Assembly: GCA_903813345.2 (NCBI GenBank)
Contig: CAIIXF020000009.1
Location: forward strand, 36,075,759 to 36,139,758
Source: Owenia fusiformis
Lineage: Eukaryota > Annelida > Polychaeta > Sabellida > Oweniidae
DNA: 64,000 bases
Direction: 5' to 3'
Shown: piece after piece, positions 14,301 through 23,300 of the stretch
Position numbering within the stretch: the stretch's first letter is position 1
Layout of the letters: each line of letters begins with the position of its first letter
Translations under genes and position numbers: made by a program
Notes under the pieces: generated by a model
What the model was told of the DNA's origin: nothing
The model's input: the letters and a program-made list of their open reading frames with translations, nothing else
The model's database searches: none

Positions 14301-14351
14301 GTATTGGCGGCACATGAACGTTCCTAACCATCGCTCTACCGGGGTTTCCAT
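2174..14351 (-). CDS. SAM-domain protein, N-terminal part of gene (partial)
   Basis: Minus-strand gene assembled from three exons: 14259-14351, 11449-11551 and 2174-2302. The first two join in phase 0 into about 60 residues matching the SAM pattern (W-L near the start, QYSPVF, HGYKTLES, then CQL, MGVNMLDAEKILENVNML). SAM domains are five-helix modules for protein-protein or sometimes RNA contact. The second exon ends one base into a codon, and the proline-rich exon starts with the two bases needed to complete it (valine). The 9.1-kb intron between them may hide further exons, and the 3' part lies outside the window. An N-terminal SAM followed by proline-rich sequence occurs in ARAP-type GAPs among others, but I cannot name the gene. 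Confidence is high for SAM exons, moderate for joining the third. Confidence 0.7.
2388..3330. repeat. 42-bp minisatellite with 168-bp higher-order repeat
   Basis: About 22 units of 42 bp, each containing ACAAATGTGGATGAGACACC and GTAGTAGGTGAT. Because 42 is a multiple of three, both strands stay open: plus strand units read as variants of DETPTVVGDTPTNV, minus strand as VGVSSTFVGVSPTT. Four unit types ending (plus strand) AST, TPT, TST and IPT recur in that order at least three times, a 168-bp higher-order repeat. It lies in an intron directly 5' of the exon at 2174-2302. Variants change residues on both strands, so I see no sign of coding constraint. Confidence 0.92.
3331..7037. other. Intron of the SAM-domain gene, no exon seen
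   Basis: AT-rich. A minus-strand acceptor/donor pair bounds 4028-4114, but every frame there hits a stop in the phase required. Positions 5374-5586 hold a cluster of AGGTCA half-sites, listed separately. 6755-6835 contains a short direct repeat (AATGGCCACCAC twice) related to 12820-12940. Confidence 0.5.
5374..5586 (+). promoter_or_regulatory. Cluster of AGGTCA-type half-sites
   Basis: At least eight RGGTCA words in about 210 bp, near 5374, 5434, 5449, 5460, 5494, 5502, 5556-5566 and 5577. Three read TCAAGGTCA or close to it, the extended half-site bound by monomeric nuclear receptors (ERR, FTZ-F1/SF-1 type). No conserved spacing between sites is obvious, and a decayed tandem repeat would look the same. 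Confidence 0.25.
7038..7820. mobile_element. Inverted-repeat DNA element, about 780 bp, nonautonomous
   Basis: Ends are TACCGTATTCTCTGTAATTA and its reverse complement TAATTACAGAGAATACGGTA, followed inward by CGCCCA / TGGGCG, flanked by TA-containing sequence. An internal copy of the terminal word (TACCGTATTCTCTCC) starts at 7617. There is no transposase frame. A partial copy in the opposite orientation is at 36197-36480. Confidence 0.75.
7805..7890 (-). mobile_element. Truncated copy of the CAGTAAAACCTG (pogo-like) family
   Basis: Contains GTCAATGGGAGGAAAAATGTTC, shortened here from the family block, then GATTAGTCAGGTGTTCAAAT and the end ACAGGTTTTACTGTA, matching the right end of 45820-47840. 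Only this end is present, directly abutting the right end of the preceding element. Confidence 0.55.
8038..8213. mobile_element. Pogo-like MITE, CAGTAAAACCTATTT end
   Basis: Starts TACAGTAAAACCTATTTAAT and ends CAGATATACAGGTTTTGCAA followed by TA, so the termini are inverted with TA at both outer edges. The interior has repeated GGAGGTGTTCRAATT words in both orientations. CAGTNNAACCT ends with TA duplication resemble pogo/Tigger elements. No transposase is present. The frames seen on both strands here are by-products. Confidence 0.65.
8214..9287. other. No gene seen
   Basis: A 139-codon minus-strand frame at 8408-8827 has no domain, no splice context and AT-driven composition, so I do not call it. 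8870-8990 (TTGCACCCAC, TTTTGACCAATTTTGGTC) is a diverged copy of 63240-63400 in inverse or related order, an interspersed repeat. Confidence 0.45.
9288..9506 (-). mobile_element. G-run bordered repeat, possible nonautonomous element
   Basis: Begins with a G run after CTGCA and ends GATTTTTTCAAAGGGGGG / CAGGGATGTCTCCAGGA (minus strand). Only CAGGG is shared by the two ends, so terminal inverted repeats are weak. A 109-codon minus-strand frame across it is explained by the repeat. Confidence 0.35.
9728..9824. mobile_element. Short copy of the GGGGCGGATC element family
   Basis: Starts CAGGGGCGGATCTGGGAACC, runs through a G run and AAATTTCAGGTCAGA, then a C run and CCAGATCCGCCAGT. The same arrangement, longer, is at 25693, 27470, 34121 and 38228. 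Confidence 0.7.
9825..10556. other. No gene seen
   Basis: Intronic for the SAM-domain gene. No exon with matching phase was found, and no repeats are visible. Confidence 0.4.
10557..10737. mobile_element. Pogo-like MITE, CAGTAAAACCTGTCTTAG subfamily
   Basis: Starts TACAGTAAAACCTGTCTTAG and ends AGGTGTTCACTGTAGGTTTT followed by CTGTATA. The interior TAGTGAACACC / TAGACACCCTTCCTC and CATACTCTACAGACTTGTG blocks match 63420-63594 nearly base for base, so the two are recent members of one subfamily. Confidence 0.7.
10765..11190. repeat. Inverted and direct GCTCCGCACCC motifs
   Basis: A hairpin at 10772-10808 pairs GGGTGCGGAGC with GCTCCGCACCC across a 15-base loop and is followed by AATATTT. At 11147-11190 GCTCCGCACCC recurs twice, the second again followed by AATATTT. 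This may be one element bounded by these motifs. No coding content is seen. Confidence 0.45.
11449..11551 (-). CDS. Exon 2 of the SAM-domain gene
   Basis: 103 nt between a CTAATACAG acceptor and a GTAGGT donor, 34 codons plus one base. It encodes VCQLQAGQLHT then MGVNMLDAEKILENVNML and RQTMS, the second half of a SAM domain (helices 3-5; the MG followed by a hydrophobic and the KIL...L positions are the hallmark). It starts in phase 0, matching the end of exon 1 at 14259. Confidence 0.85.
11552..13111. other. Intron 1 of the SAM-domain gene, 3' two thirds
   Basis: No exon is supported. 11835-12000 (minus) reads open for about 60 codons but has no acceptor/donor of matching phase and reads like an interspersed repeat. 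12205-12290 resembles 1347-1400. 12820-12960 resembles 6755-6835. Confidence 0.4.
13112..13710. repeat. Composite: interspersed repeat split by a foldback element
   Basis: Left part 13130-13271 and right part 13663-13710 are the two sides of the repeat that opens the window (1-250). The inserted element is listed separately. Confidence 0.7.
13272..13662. mobile_element. TA-flanked foldback MITE with about 118-bp inverted arms
   Basis: Arms 13272-13389 and 13545-13662 are near-perfect reverse complements (outer ends GAGTCCATTTCACTGCTTCA and its complement, then GAACGGCAAAAATAAGAAAT). TA lies on each outer side (13270-13271, 13663-13664). The copy at 1-250 has no insert at this position, so the inserted state and target duplication are directly supported. 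Size, TA target and lack of a frame fit a mariner/Tc1-type nonautonomous element. Confidence 0.85.
14259..14351 (-). CDS. Exon 1 (coding) of the SAM-domain gene
   Basis: 31 codons from an ATG (complement of 14349-14351; context AAAATGG) to a strong GTAAGT donor. The peptide includes PVERWLGTFMCRQYSPVFF and HGYKTLES, the first two helices of a SAM domain. The ATG is chosen because the SAM fold begins within a few residues of it and the sequence upstream looks like promoter (E-box about 92 bp away). Confidence 0.85.
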
Positions 14352-14442
14352 TTTTAAGGCTGGAAAACGCCTTCAGTGAAAGTTATTCAAGTAAAACCAA
14401 CACTTTTGCATTCCAAAACTTCATTTATCATGATGGCTGCCT

Positions 14443-14452
14443 GTCACGTGAC
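14443..14452. promoter_or_regulatory. Palindromic E-box GTCACGTGAC
   Basis: GTCACGTGAC, a perfect 10-bp palindrome containing CACGTG, lies about 92 bp upstream of the SAM-gene ATG. This is the class of site bound by bHLH-ZIP factors (USF, MITF/TFE). The same 10-mer occurs at 33233-33242 and a shorter form at 30864. Confidence 0.4.
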
Positions 14453-14667
14453 AAGGTCAAACTGGGTCAAAGTGCCCCTTGCAACAAATACAAATATAGG
14501 AACTGATCATTTTCAATGCAATAGACTCATAATGAGGGACCAGTCATTTGGGTAACAAAATCAATTATTGCAAAAAAGCACAACAGCCCAAAGTGTGTAT
14601 CAAAGATTGACATATTCTAAGCTACTTCAAAATTAAGTGTGTCATGATGAGGGTTCTTGTTATATAT

Positions 14668-15016
14668 ATATATTTTATCCTATGCCAAGTAGAGTTTTAG
14701 GGAGATAAGTTGGTAAGATATATCCCATATGCCCCATATCCTGATTTTGAGGTTTCCATATCCAGAACCTCCATATCTCCCGCTTCGGTGCATATCTTCC
14801 CGCTTCGGTGCATATCTTCCCGCTTTCGGTAATTTCACTGAAAACTCTACTTGGTATAGGATAAAGCAGTTATGTACAGTCGGTTTGGATATGGGGTTCA
14901 TCCCTCGTGAGATATGCACATCTACCTTCGGTCCCTACGGTCCCTCAGGTAGATATGCATATCTCCCTCTGGATAAACCCCATATCCAAAACCTCCCAGT
15001 ACATAACCCTTATATA
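14668..15016. mobile_element. Repeat with hyphenated palindrome, copy 1
   Basis: Contains inverted TTTATCCTATGCCAAGTAGA (14668) and its complement near 14838, a triplicated TATCTTCCCGCTTCGG block, then a long palindrome at 14868-15010. Palindrome arms share GGTTTGGATATGGGGTT with AACCCCATATCCAAAACC, and GATATGCACATCTACC with GGTAGATATGCATATC, around a core TTCGGTCCCTACGGTCCCTC. The second copy is at 43640-43820. The plus-strand 130-codon frame over it is a by-product. Confidence 0.7.
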
Positions 15017-17229
15017 TTAGAGGGGGATCAGATATATCCCTCAGAAACTAAGGTACATGTATTCAATTTTATACCTACCATACATGAAACTGGGTCTAAT
15101 AGCACTATTGTAAATTTATGACTAAAAGCCCACAAGTTTCTTGATAGGAGTTATATAAGTACATCAAACATCTTATAGAAGTACACCAAATGTCCCTCCG
15201 CCTATTGTTTGTACAGAAAGTACAAAAAGCCTTGTAAATTTTAAAATTCTCTTTTTCTGCCAAAAAACATAAACTTGAGTAGTGCCATATCCTACCCAAC
15301 ACATTTTGTCAAATCACTCATGACTTTAAACATTTTAAGATAGGATTGCCAGACACGATTATTATTTCCTTTTGTTAAAATTTACACCGCTGACACCATA
15401 TTAAAAATAGATAACTGGTATTAAATTATCAATATTTTTCATGGACAATTGTGTCCATTTGGAATTGAGCAGCTATATTAGAAATTCCTACTCAACCAAA
15501 TATCCTATGCCCAAAAGAGATTAGCCATTAAAATTTGAACCAAATTCATAAACCAGTATTTGAGTTATTGCCTGGACAGACATATGGAATGATGATTGGA
15601 TAAATTAATGGATGGACAGCTGATCTATAACCTTATTCAAACTTTGTTCAGTTGTGCTTTTATCCCAGTCATTTTTTCGATCACCTGACCTGCAATAACT
15701 ACAATAAGGGAAACAGTATTGCAGTGACTCTGTGCAATACTTTTCAGTATTATTTAGCAAACTTACTTCACTTACATCACCCTAGTATGTCTGATGGATT
15801 GATAAGCATTTGATATTTCCATTGGACACCAAAGATAGTTCACACAGGCCACATGTGAAGTTTTTCCTATGTCAAACAAAAGGTGGCGAAGATATCCATA
15901 TCATATGATCGATTCAAGTTTGGTCTATGTATAAAACATATACGCCATCTATTCATTCAAAAGTAATTTAAAAATGCCTTGGCGAAAAATGTGCAAGCGC
16001 CACTTGCAATCTCAGAATTTCTTATGCTGTTTTCTATGTGAATTTTTCTCCCCTCAATGTTCTTATTTGTATATTATTCAATTGATTGTGTGAATAACAT
16101 GTTTCTACAGTTTTGCTCCTTTTTTCTTCTTAAAAAACACATAGTGCCTCTTTAAGTATGTTAAATACCAAATGAAAGTCAAGTATGAACACATTTTTTC
16201 TAAAGTTAGTTTTTCTCTGACATGTGAATGCCTGGGCAACAGTGTTCACTTTGCAAGGTGTTCACATTATAAAATTCAGCAAGGAGTCGCATTGTAGCTT
16301 AAAACGAGACAGAGGGAATGTGTTCACTTACCAGGGATGTCTACATACAAAAGTTTTCCTGTTCAGTGAATTTCAATGTGAACAGTTACATGGAATGTTG
16401 GGAAGGATTACAATTAATCTACATGTATATAACAAGATACCAAATTAAACATGAAATATGTAATTTTTATATCATTATTAATTTATTAGAAAATGACAGG
16501 GATATACTTTATGTTAAACATTATCATACATGGACTAAAATATTTTCGAGCATATTAAACATCTTTTTTGTTCTATAATGAAATCTACAGACTAGGTGAA
16601 ATTGTAGCCACTAAAACACATTGTATAATGAAATAAAATAAAATGTTTGCTGGTGTAAAATTGAGTAAAATCACACTTTTGAAGTTTCCATTGAAAAAAC
16701 GTGTACTTACTACATTTACTACATGTATGTATACAGAGTACATATGAATTAATCCACACTCTCAAGATTTATGTACATATTCTATCTAAAAACAATCCTA
16801 TTTGAACAATTTTGATTTTTTGTAAACATTTTCTACATGTATTTTCTTTGATAGAGATGTTACCTTGTTTTGCATTTTCTAAATCAATGTTTTCTGATAA
16901 TAACTATCTCAATGAAGTAGGCCCATGGTACCAATTATGGTAAAATAAACTGCATTTTATGGTATATTCTATGACTAGGACTTCGTAAAATATGGCAACT
17001 CTTTTCTTTTTTACAGGTATTTTAACTTATTCCTTTTCATTTTGAGGAATCAAAAGTCCCTAAGTTGAATTTGTGCGCACTGATTTTTTCAATACTGTAC
17101 ATGAACATGTACATCGTTCATAATAATCGTTTTTAACTTCAATTTCTCCATTTTAAAAGGAAGTAAATCGAAATTGTGTTTCACAAATTGTACATCATTG
17201 CATTTATGTTGCTTTACTGCTGCCAAAAG
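15017..17229. other. Intergenic between SGPL1 3' end and SAM-gene promoter
   Basis: Holds the presumed 3' UTR of SGPL1 (just below 17230) and about 2 kb of AT-rich sequence without repeats or frames I can support. No poly(A) signal close to the stop could be assigned with confidence. Confidence 0.4.
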
Positions 17230-17367
17230 TTATTGAACAGCGTGTCCATTTGTTCCATTAGAAACAGGAGCTCCCTTGGTGGAGTAGCACGCATCAATGA
17301 ATCCAAGGGCTATTTCACCCACAAGTTTACGATCGGGAATACTCTGAGCCATTCCATATATGGCACC
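17230..17367 (-). CDS. SGPL1: SGPL1 exon 14 (C-terminus and stop)
   Basis: Acceptor TTTTTCAG, then [16 protein letters not shown] and a tail ending NGTNGHAVQ with stop TAA at 17230-17232. GAIYGMAQ is identical in the human enzyme. Starts in phase 0. Confidence 0.95.
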   Translation of the reverse strand, partial: GAIYGMAQSIPDRKLVGEIALGFIDACYSTKGAPVSNGTNGHAVQ

Positions 17368-20300
17368 CTGAAAAAGTTCATCAAAATACTTGAATAAATG
17401 ACAATGACAAACTATAATTGATATGAATAGATTAAGGTAGCTCTACACGTTCGCGAAAAGCTGAAAGATTTGGAGAAATGTCATTTCAAATTTTATTCTA
17501 CCATAACATGTGAATAAAATATCCACATAAAAATGAGCAAATAATTTCCATTTTATTAATTACTAGTAATTATAATCATGAAAACAAAAAAAATTAGATC
17601 TTCCTTAATTTACAATTTCAATGCAGATCCCAATATGAAATAAAAACATAGGACCACCTATAGTTATCAACAGTTCAAAGAGTTTTCTTAAAGTACAGGC
17701 TTAAGCATTTTGGGTTTTCTAAAAAAATTTATTCTACAGTCCTGTCAAAATTGAAAAATTTGGAAGAAAAGAGGTATTTTTTCAAGACCAACATAAGCTG
17801 AATTATCTAGACATTATATACGCCTCATTTATTCTGGACCAATAGGTGCAATAGTACAATGAGACCATGAGACAAACTTTATGAATGCCAACATCTCAAT
17901 TCCACATTATACTTCTCCAACATAATACTGAACTGAGATTCAACTCTGAATCATGAATAATTAGCTAAATGAACATGTAAATCTCACCATTCCTCCACAT
18001 TTGGCTTTGGGGTCTTTCATGATCTCTGCAGTTACCCTGGTTACGTCTGCGATAAACTTGTCAGCAACACCTGGTTTGGTGTGCAGAAGAGTACAGCATA
18101 TATGGACACTGGAAAATAAAAAGAATAAATCTAAAATAAGAACATGTATTTCTTTTGCAAGAACATGTATGTATGTACGAGTGAGTTATAATTATTTACT
18201 TGCTAATCATAAATGAGGAATTAATTTCCGAGACATCTAATCATAATACTGTGGATTCAAACATTTGACATTGTTTCATTCAAATCAATCCCCACAAAAG
18301 TATAAAGGCTATAACAAGCATTCCCATACAATATATAGAGATTATCCTATATGAGGTTCAGGATATTGGGATTATCCCGAGGCTAATATAATATATCTGC
18401 CCGAGGGCCGCAGGTCCCGAGGGAAAATATATTATATTGGCCAAGGGATAATCCCAATATCCTGAACCGACTCTAGGATAATATGTTTATCCCATACCAA
18501 TCTTGGTCATCTGGTTCACATTGTTCAATCGTGAACATTCATGCCCAGTTTTGTTTTCTTGGCCGTGGGCAGATTTTCCTATTCTCTCAAATATTCCCAC
18601 ATTTATTTTCTCTAATTTTTGATTGATTAAGTGGATGCTCCTACCCTTTTTTAAACCATCAAACAGATCACGATTGTCTACGTTTTTCTCCATTGTCGTT
18701 TACAGTAATTATGCGAACTTTACAAATTATGAACAAATATGCGAGCGGCGATTATGACGTAGCGTAGATATACTATATCTGCCCGCTCGGAGCGGGACGT
18801 AAAGCTATATCTGCCCGCTGTTGAAAATATAAGTTTTTATAAACTGGCTTTATGTACCTGTAACACGTCCAAGTATGGGATAAACATGTATATATAAAGA
18901 TTAATATAAAAGGGCTAGGGGTAGAAGGACCCACTTTAAGACACCATGCTGATTGCTTACTAACCTAGCTGGGAACTGCAAGGCATTGAGGTTCCAGCCC
19001 TCTCGACCAAGCGCATCAGACAATCTAAAGATGTTGAAGTCCAGAGATCCCATGGCTATCACACTAACTTGTGGTTCTCCAAGGACATATAAGCCATTTA
19101 TCTTACGTATCCTATAATGAACAGACAGTATAACTAGATACTACCAGTGAACTATTACAGATTTCATTGTCATAATACATGTACACAAATATGATTTAAT
19201 TAGTTTACTCAGGGACAAAAGTCATGCATTTTTTCACAAATTTAAGGGGCTATGTCTCTTAGACATAGAAATTACAAATTATGCTAATTTAGAAGTGAAA
19301 CATTGTTATCTAAAGCCAAACTTTCAAGATGAAATCACATAAACATTAAGTCGAGCAGAGTGTGGTTACTTTTGGGCATGCTACACATGATGACAGATAA
19401 CTTTTTCTACTTGGTCTACCTTAAGGATGAACTACAGAACATGAAACTTACTTTTCGGTGATGTATCTCGTGGTCTGGATTATTTTCCTAGTAGAATCAA
19501 CGTATCCCTCCTCTCCTATAGATACCATGGTTGCCCAACATGCAGCTATGATTGCCCCAGCCCTACTACCTGAAGGTAACACATGGGAGATGTTACATGC
19601 TTTCTCCCTTAGGAGATAATGGGAGTGCATAATACAGCAGCATAATGTATTGATGTCAATGGAATGATGATGCAGGCCTGTAGCCAGGGGGTTCACAGGG
19701 TGCAGGCAAACCCCCCCCCTGGCCAAAACTTTGCATTTTTTCAGCACTTCTCAAGTGATTTTAGCCATATTTGGGCCAAAATTGTCAAATGTGAACCCCC
19801 CTGGAAATTTTTGAAAACTGAACCCCCCTTGGCAAATCCTGGCTACGGGCCTGTGATGGATGCATAATACAGTGTAATATATTGATGTCAATGGAATGAT
19901 GATGAATGCCTCAAATGACCAGCATTCTAACAGTGAGCTCAAAAATGATATCTTATGTGCTTTATAATACAAGTCACATAAAAAGTCAAGACTACTATGC
20001 TTGTCAAATCCGGTATTCTATAATCTATATACTACAATGGCAAAAACAATAAGCTTGAAGATAACATATGCAAACACTCACACACTGCATCTAAACCATT
20101 TACGTAACAGTATTATCTTTATCTAGCACACAGGCAGTTAAAAAATTCAAAATGTTTTCCCCTGGACATTTTGTCAAGTGTCGTCCAAGTGTCCATGTAT
20201 GAGAAAAGGTTAAAGTATAACTCAAAATAAGTTATTTGAAGATTTAAATTATTTGAAGAGTTTAAACCAAAGGAGAGCCATGCCCTTATGAGGAAATATA

Positions 20301-23300
20301 TGGTTGTTCAAACATATTACTCCTCAATCATTCCTAAATATATTCCTCGATTTCTATCAAGTGAGCACTGGGCGCTAAATAAAGGTATGATATTAGTGTT
20401 GAAATACTTCATGGTGCATACCTGCAAGTGTAGGTGATGCATATATACCACCAGGCCAGTCTGTGTAGACAAAGAATTGATATTTCCTCATGGATTTATC
20501 ATTGTACAATACTACAGAAGAACCCTTTGGAGCAAAACCATACTGGAAAAAAATAAAACAAGTGAGATGGTGAATGAGAACATCTCTCATAATATAAGTC
20601 AACTGGGCAGTTGTTTGATCATTTTTATATTTTTAGTGCAAAACATGTTATATTTTTATTGTATTTGTGTGCAATATATTTTACAGAGTGAGAATACTTG
20701 TATATAGGGCTACAACATCTTAAATCTATATGTGTTTCTATATGTGTCACTCTAACCTACTTTATGTGTGTCTGCTGAAATACTGGTGACCCCAGGAACT
20801 CTGAAGTCAAATAAAGGGAGTGGGAAGCCTGCTTTTTCCATGAATGGAATGAGGAACCCTCCTAGACAGGCATCTACATGGACAGGAATATCATATTTCA
20901 GTCCTAACTGAAACAGAATAGATTAAGATTATATCTCGTTGACGCAACTGAAATATAACCTCTTCGGAAAATCAAAAATTATCCTATATTTGTATCTCAT
21001 ATTATTATTTCTCCCCATTTTAGTAGTAATACTTGCTATGGAGCCACCGGTCAAAAGTTATTTAATTTCATGATTTATCAAATATATCCTATCAATGTAA
21101 AGGTCCATTGGTATGCATCTAGATGATGTTATTGACATATGAATTGTGATTTAACATTAAAGTTGTGATCCAAAAGAGTTAATAAAGTTTGATAGATTTT
21201 TCATCATTGTGTTAATAATCAATTCTTCCATGGAGGTTCTGCAAATATATTGTCAAAAAGATTCTTTGCATTAAAAGAAAACAAGGCATTAACATGCAAA
21301 ATATAACCTTTCATTTGTTACAGACACTGAACGCCAAAAAACAACTGTCAAACATCGTCTACAATAAAAGTTGGAGATTACAACAATATGTTGCCACTTC
21401 TATTCTGCTGGTGACATAAAAATCAAAAGAATGTATCAGAATATTTTTACTTACTGCAGCTATCTCTTCAATTGGGTCTATAACACCATGCGGAAACTGA
21501 GGAGAAGATCCAACCAACTGCAAGTTAATCATAACACATACAATTAATTCATCTAAATAATTTCACTAAATACATGTTGTCATATGTTCACATTTAGGGA
21601 CAAGTTGATAATATTTACAGATATAGGAAGATGAGGGAAATTAGTTTGTTGTATATTCAAACCTTATCTTTATTCATAAACATATTTATTTCCATTATGA
21701 ATTTCAACAAATTCATGAAATCAAATACAGTAAGAACATATTAAATTCTAAATTCATCACTTTGATGAATACATATAGCTAACTATTCACTGTATACAGA
21801 CTAAGTAATGTAAATTGAATGCCTTGACATCTATCTCACCATGCAAGTGTTTCTTGATATGGCTCGTTTCATGGCACGCATGTCAACCTTGTAGGTCTTG
21901 GGGTCCACTGGTACGCTAGTGAGGATCATTCCAAACAGTTCTGCTGATTTATTGAAGGCAGCATGGGCTGTAATGGGTGCGATGCTGAAACATATTGAAC
22001 AAATTAAGCTCAAATGAATGAACCTGAACAGGAAAAGAGATGACTGATAAAAGATTCGCAACAGTGACACCTTATTAACAAGTAACATCTTTTTGTTTCT
22101 TACATACTAGTATATACAGCAAATGTGTAAAATCAATCTTTATTCAATGGACATATTAACATTACATAAAACATGTATGCAGAATAGTATTGAAACAAGA
22201 ATTGCATAACATGAAGTTGCCAAGGAATTAAAGCTAAGTTCACACCAACGGTGCTTTGATAACACTTTAAAGCGGCGATGGTGTGAACTTAGCTTTGATG
22301 GCTATTCAACCTTATTCAAAAGTATCATTATATTATTGTTGTAAGTTGCTTACATCTCAGGGTGTTTGATTCCTCTATCGTAAGCCCTTTCTCTATTTCA
22401 CTATACCCACCGTGCAATGATTTAATATTAATGCAGAATAGTAATGAAACAAAAATTGCAAAACATGAAGTTGTCTGAGGTATTAAATGGCTATTCAACC
22501 TTATTCAAAAGTATCATTATAGTATTGTTATAAGTTGCTTACATCTCAGGGTGTTTGATTCCTCTATCGTAAGCCCTTTCTCTATAAGCCTTTACTGCCA
22601 GCATAATACTTTCTGTTCCACCTGATGTCATCTACAATTAATAAATGAATTAATACAAGGTCAATTCATTATCAGACCTAACAAGCCTTTCTAAAGATGT
22701 TTCTTTGGAGTATTTTCGTCTCATATCATTGGTTGTAATATCTATATTATAGAAACCCCTAAAGTTTATACTTTATTCTAGGAAAACCTATAATGGTTTT
22801 TACATTCATGGGCACATTTTTCTATAAATGATACTAGTCTGTTTACCGTTAAATTTTTACCTTTACATGTGTTTTAATATTAATTAGCATACAAATCTTG
22901 CACATGTCATATTTGATACTGCACCCTAAATAAAAACTTCTATGGATAAATGTGATCATAGGGCGTGTCATTCTAAACCAATGAAACTCACTGTGCCACC
23001 GGCTTCTGGTCCTCCATTGAATGCAGCACAGGACATTGCTGCGACTTCAGCCTCCATCTTACGAATATCTGGGAAGACATCTGGATGGAGAGGGTTGGAC
23101 CAGGCAAACTCACCATATACCTGCAATCATTCATTCTCCAATATTTTTGATTCTTACATTCAACCAAACTCTGCACTAGAAAAATTTACATACATTTCTG
23201 TTATTTATCCCAAAATTGAATGGAACGTCAAAATTCTCAATAAAACACTTATCTAATTGAAGACTTTTCTATCAAATCAAGTGTTGATGGAACTCATATG

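Noticed and set aside
14729-15121. 130-codon plus-strand frame
   Set aside because: Covers the palindrome repeat that recurs at 43.7 kb with an interrupted frame.
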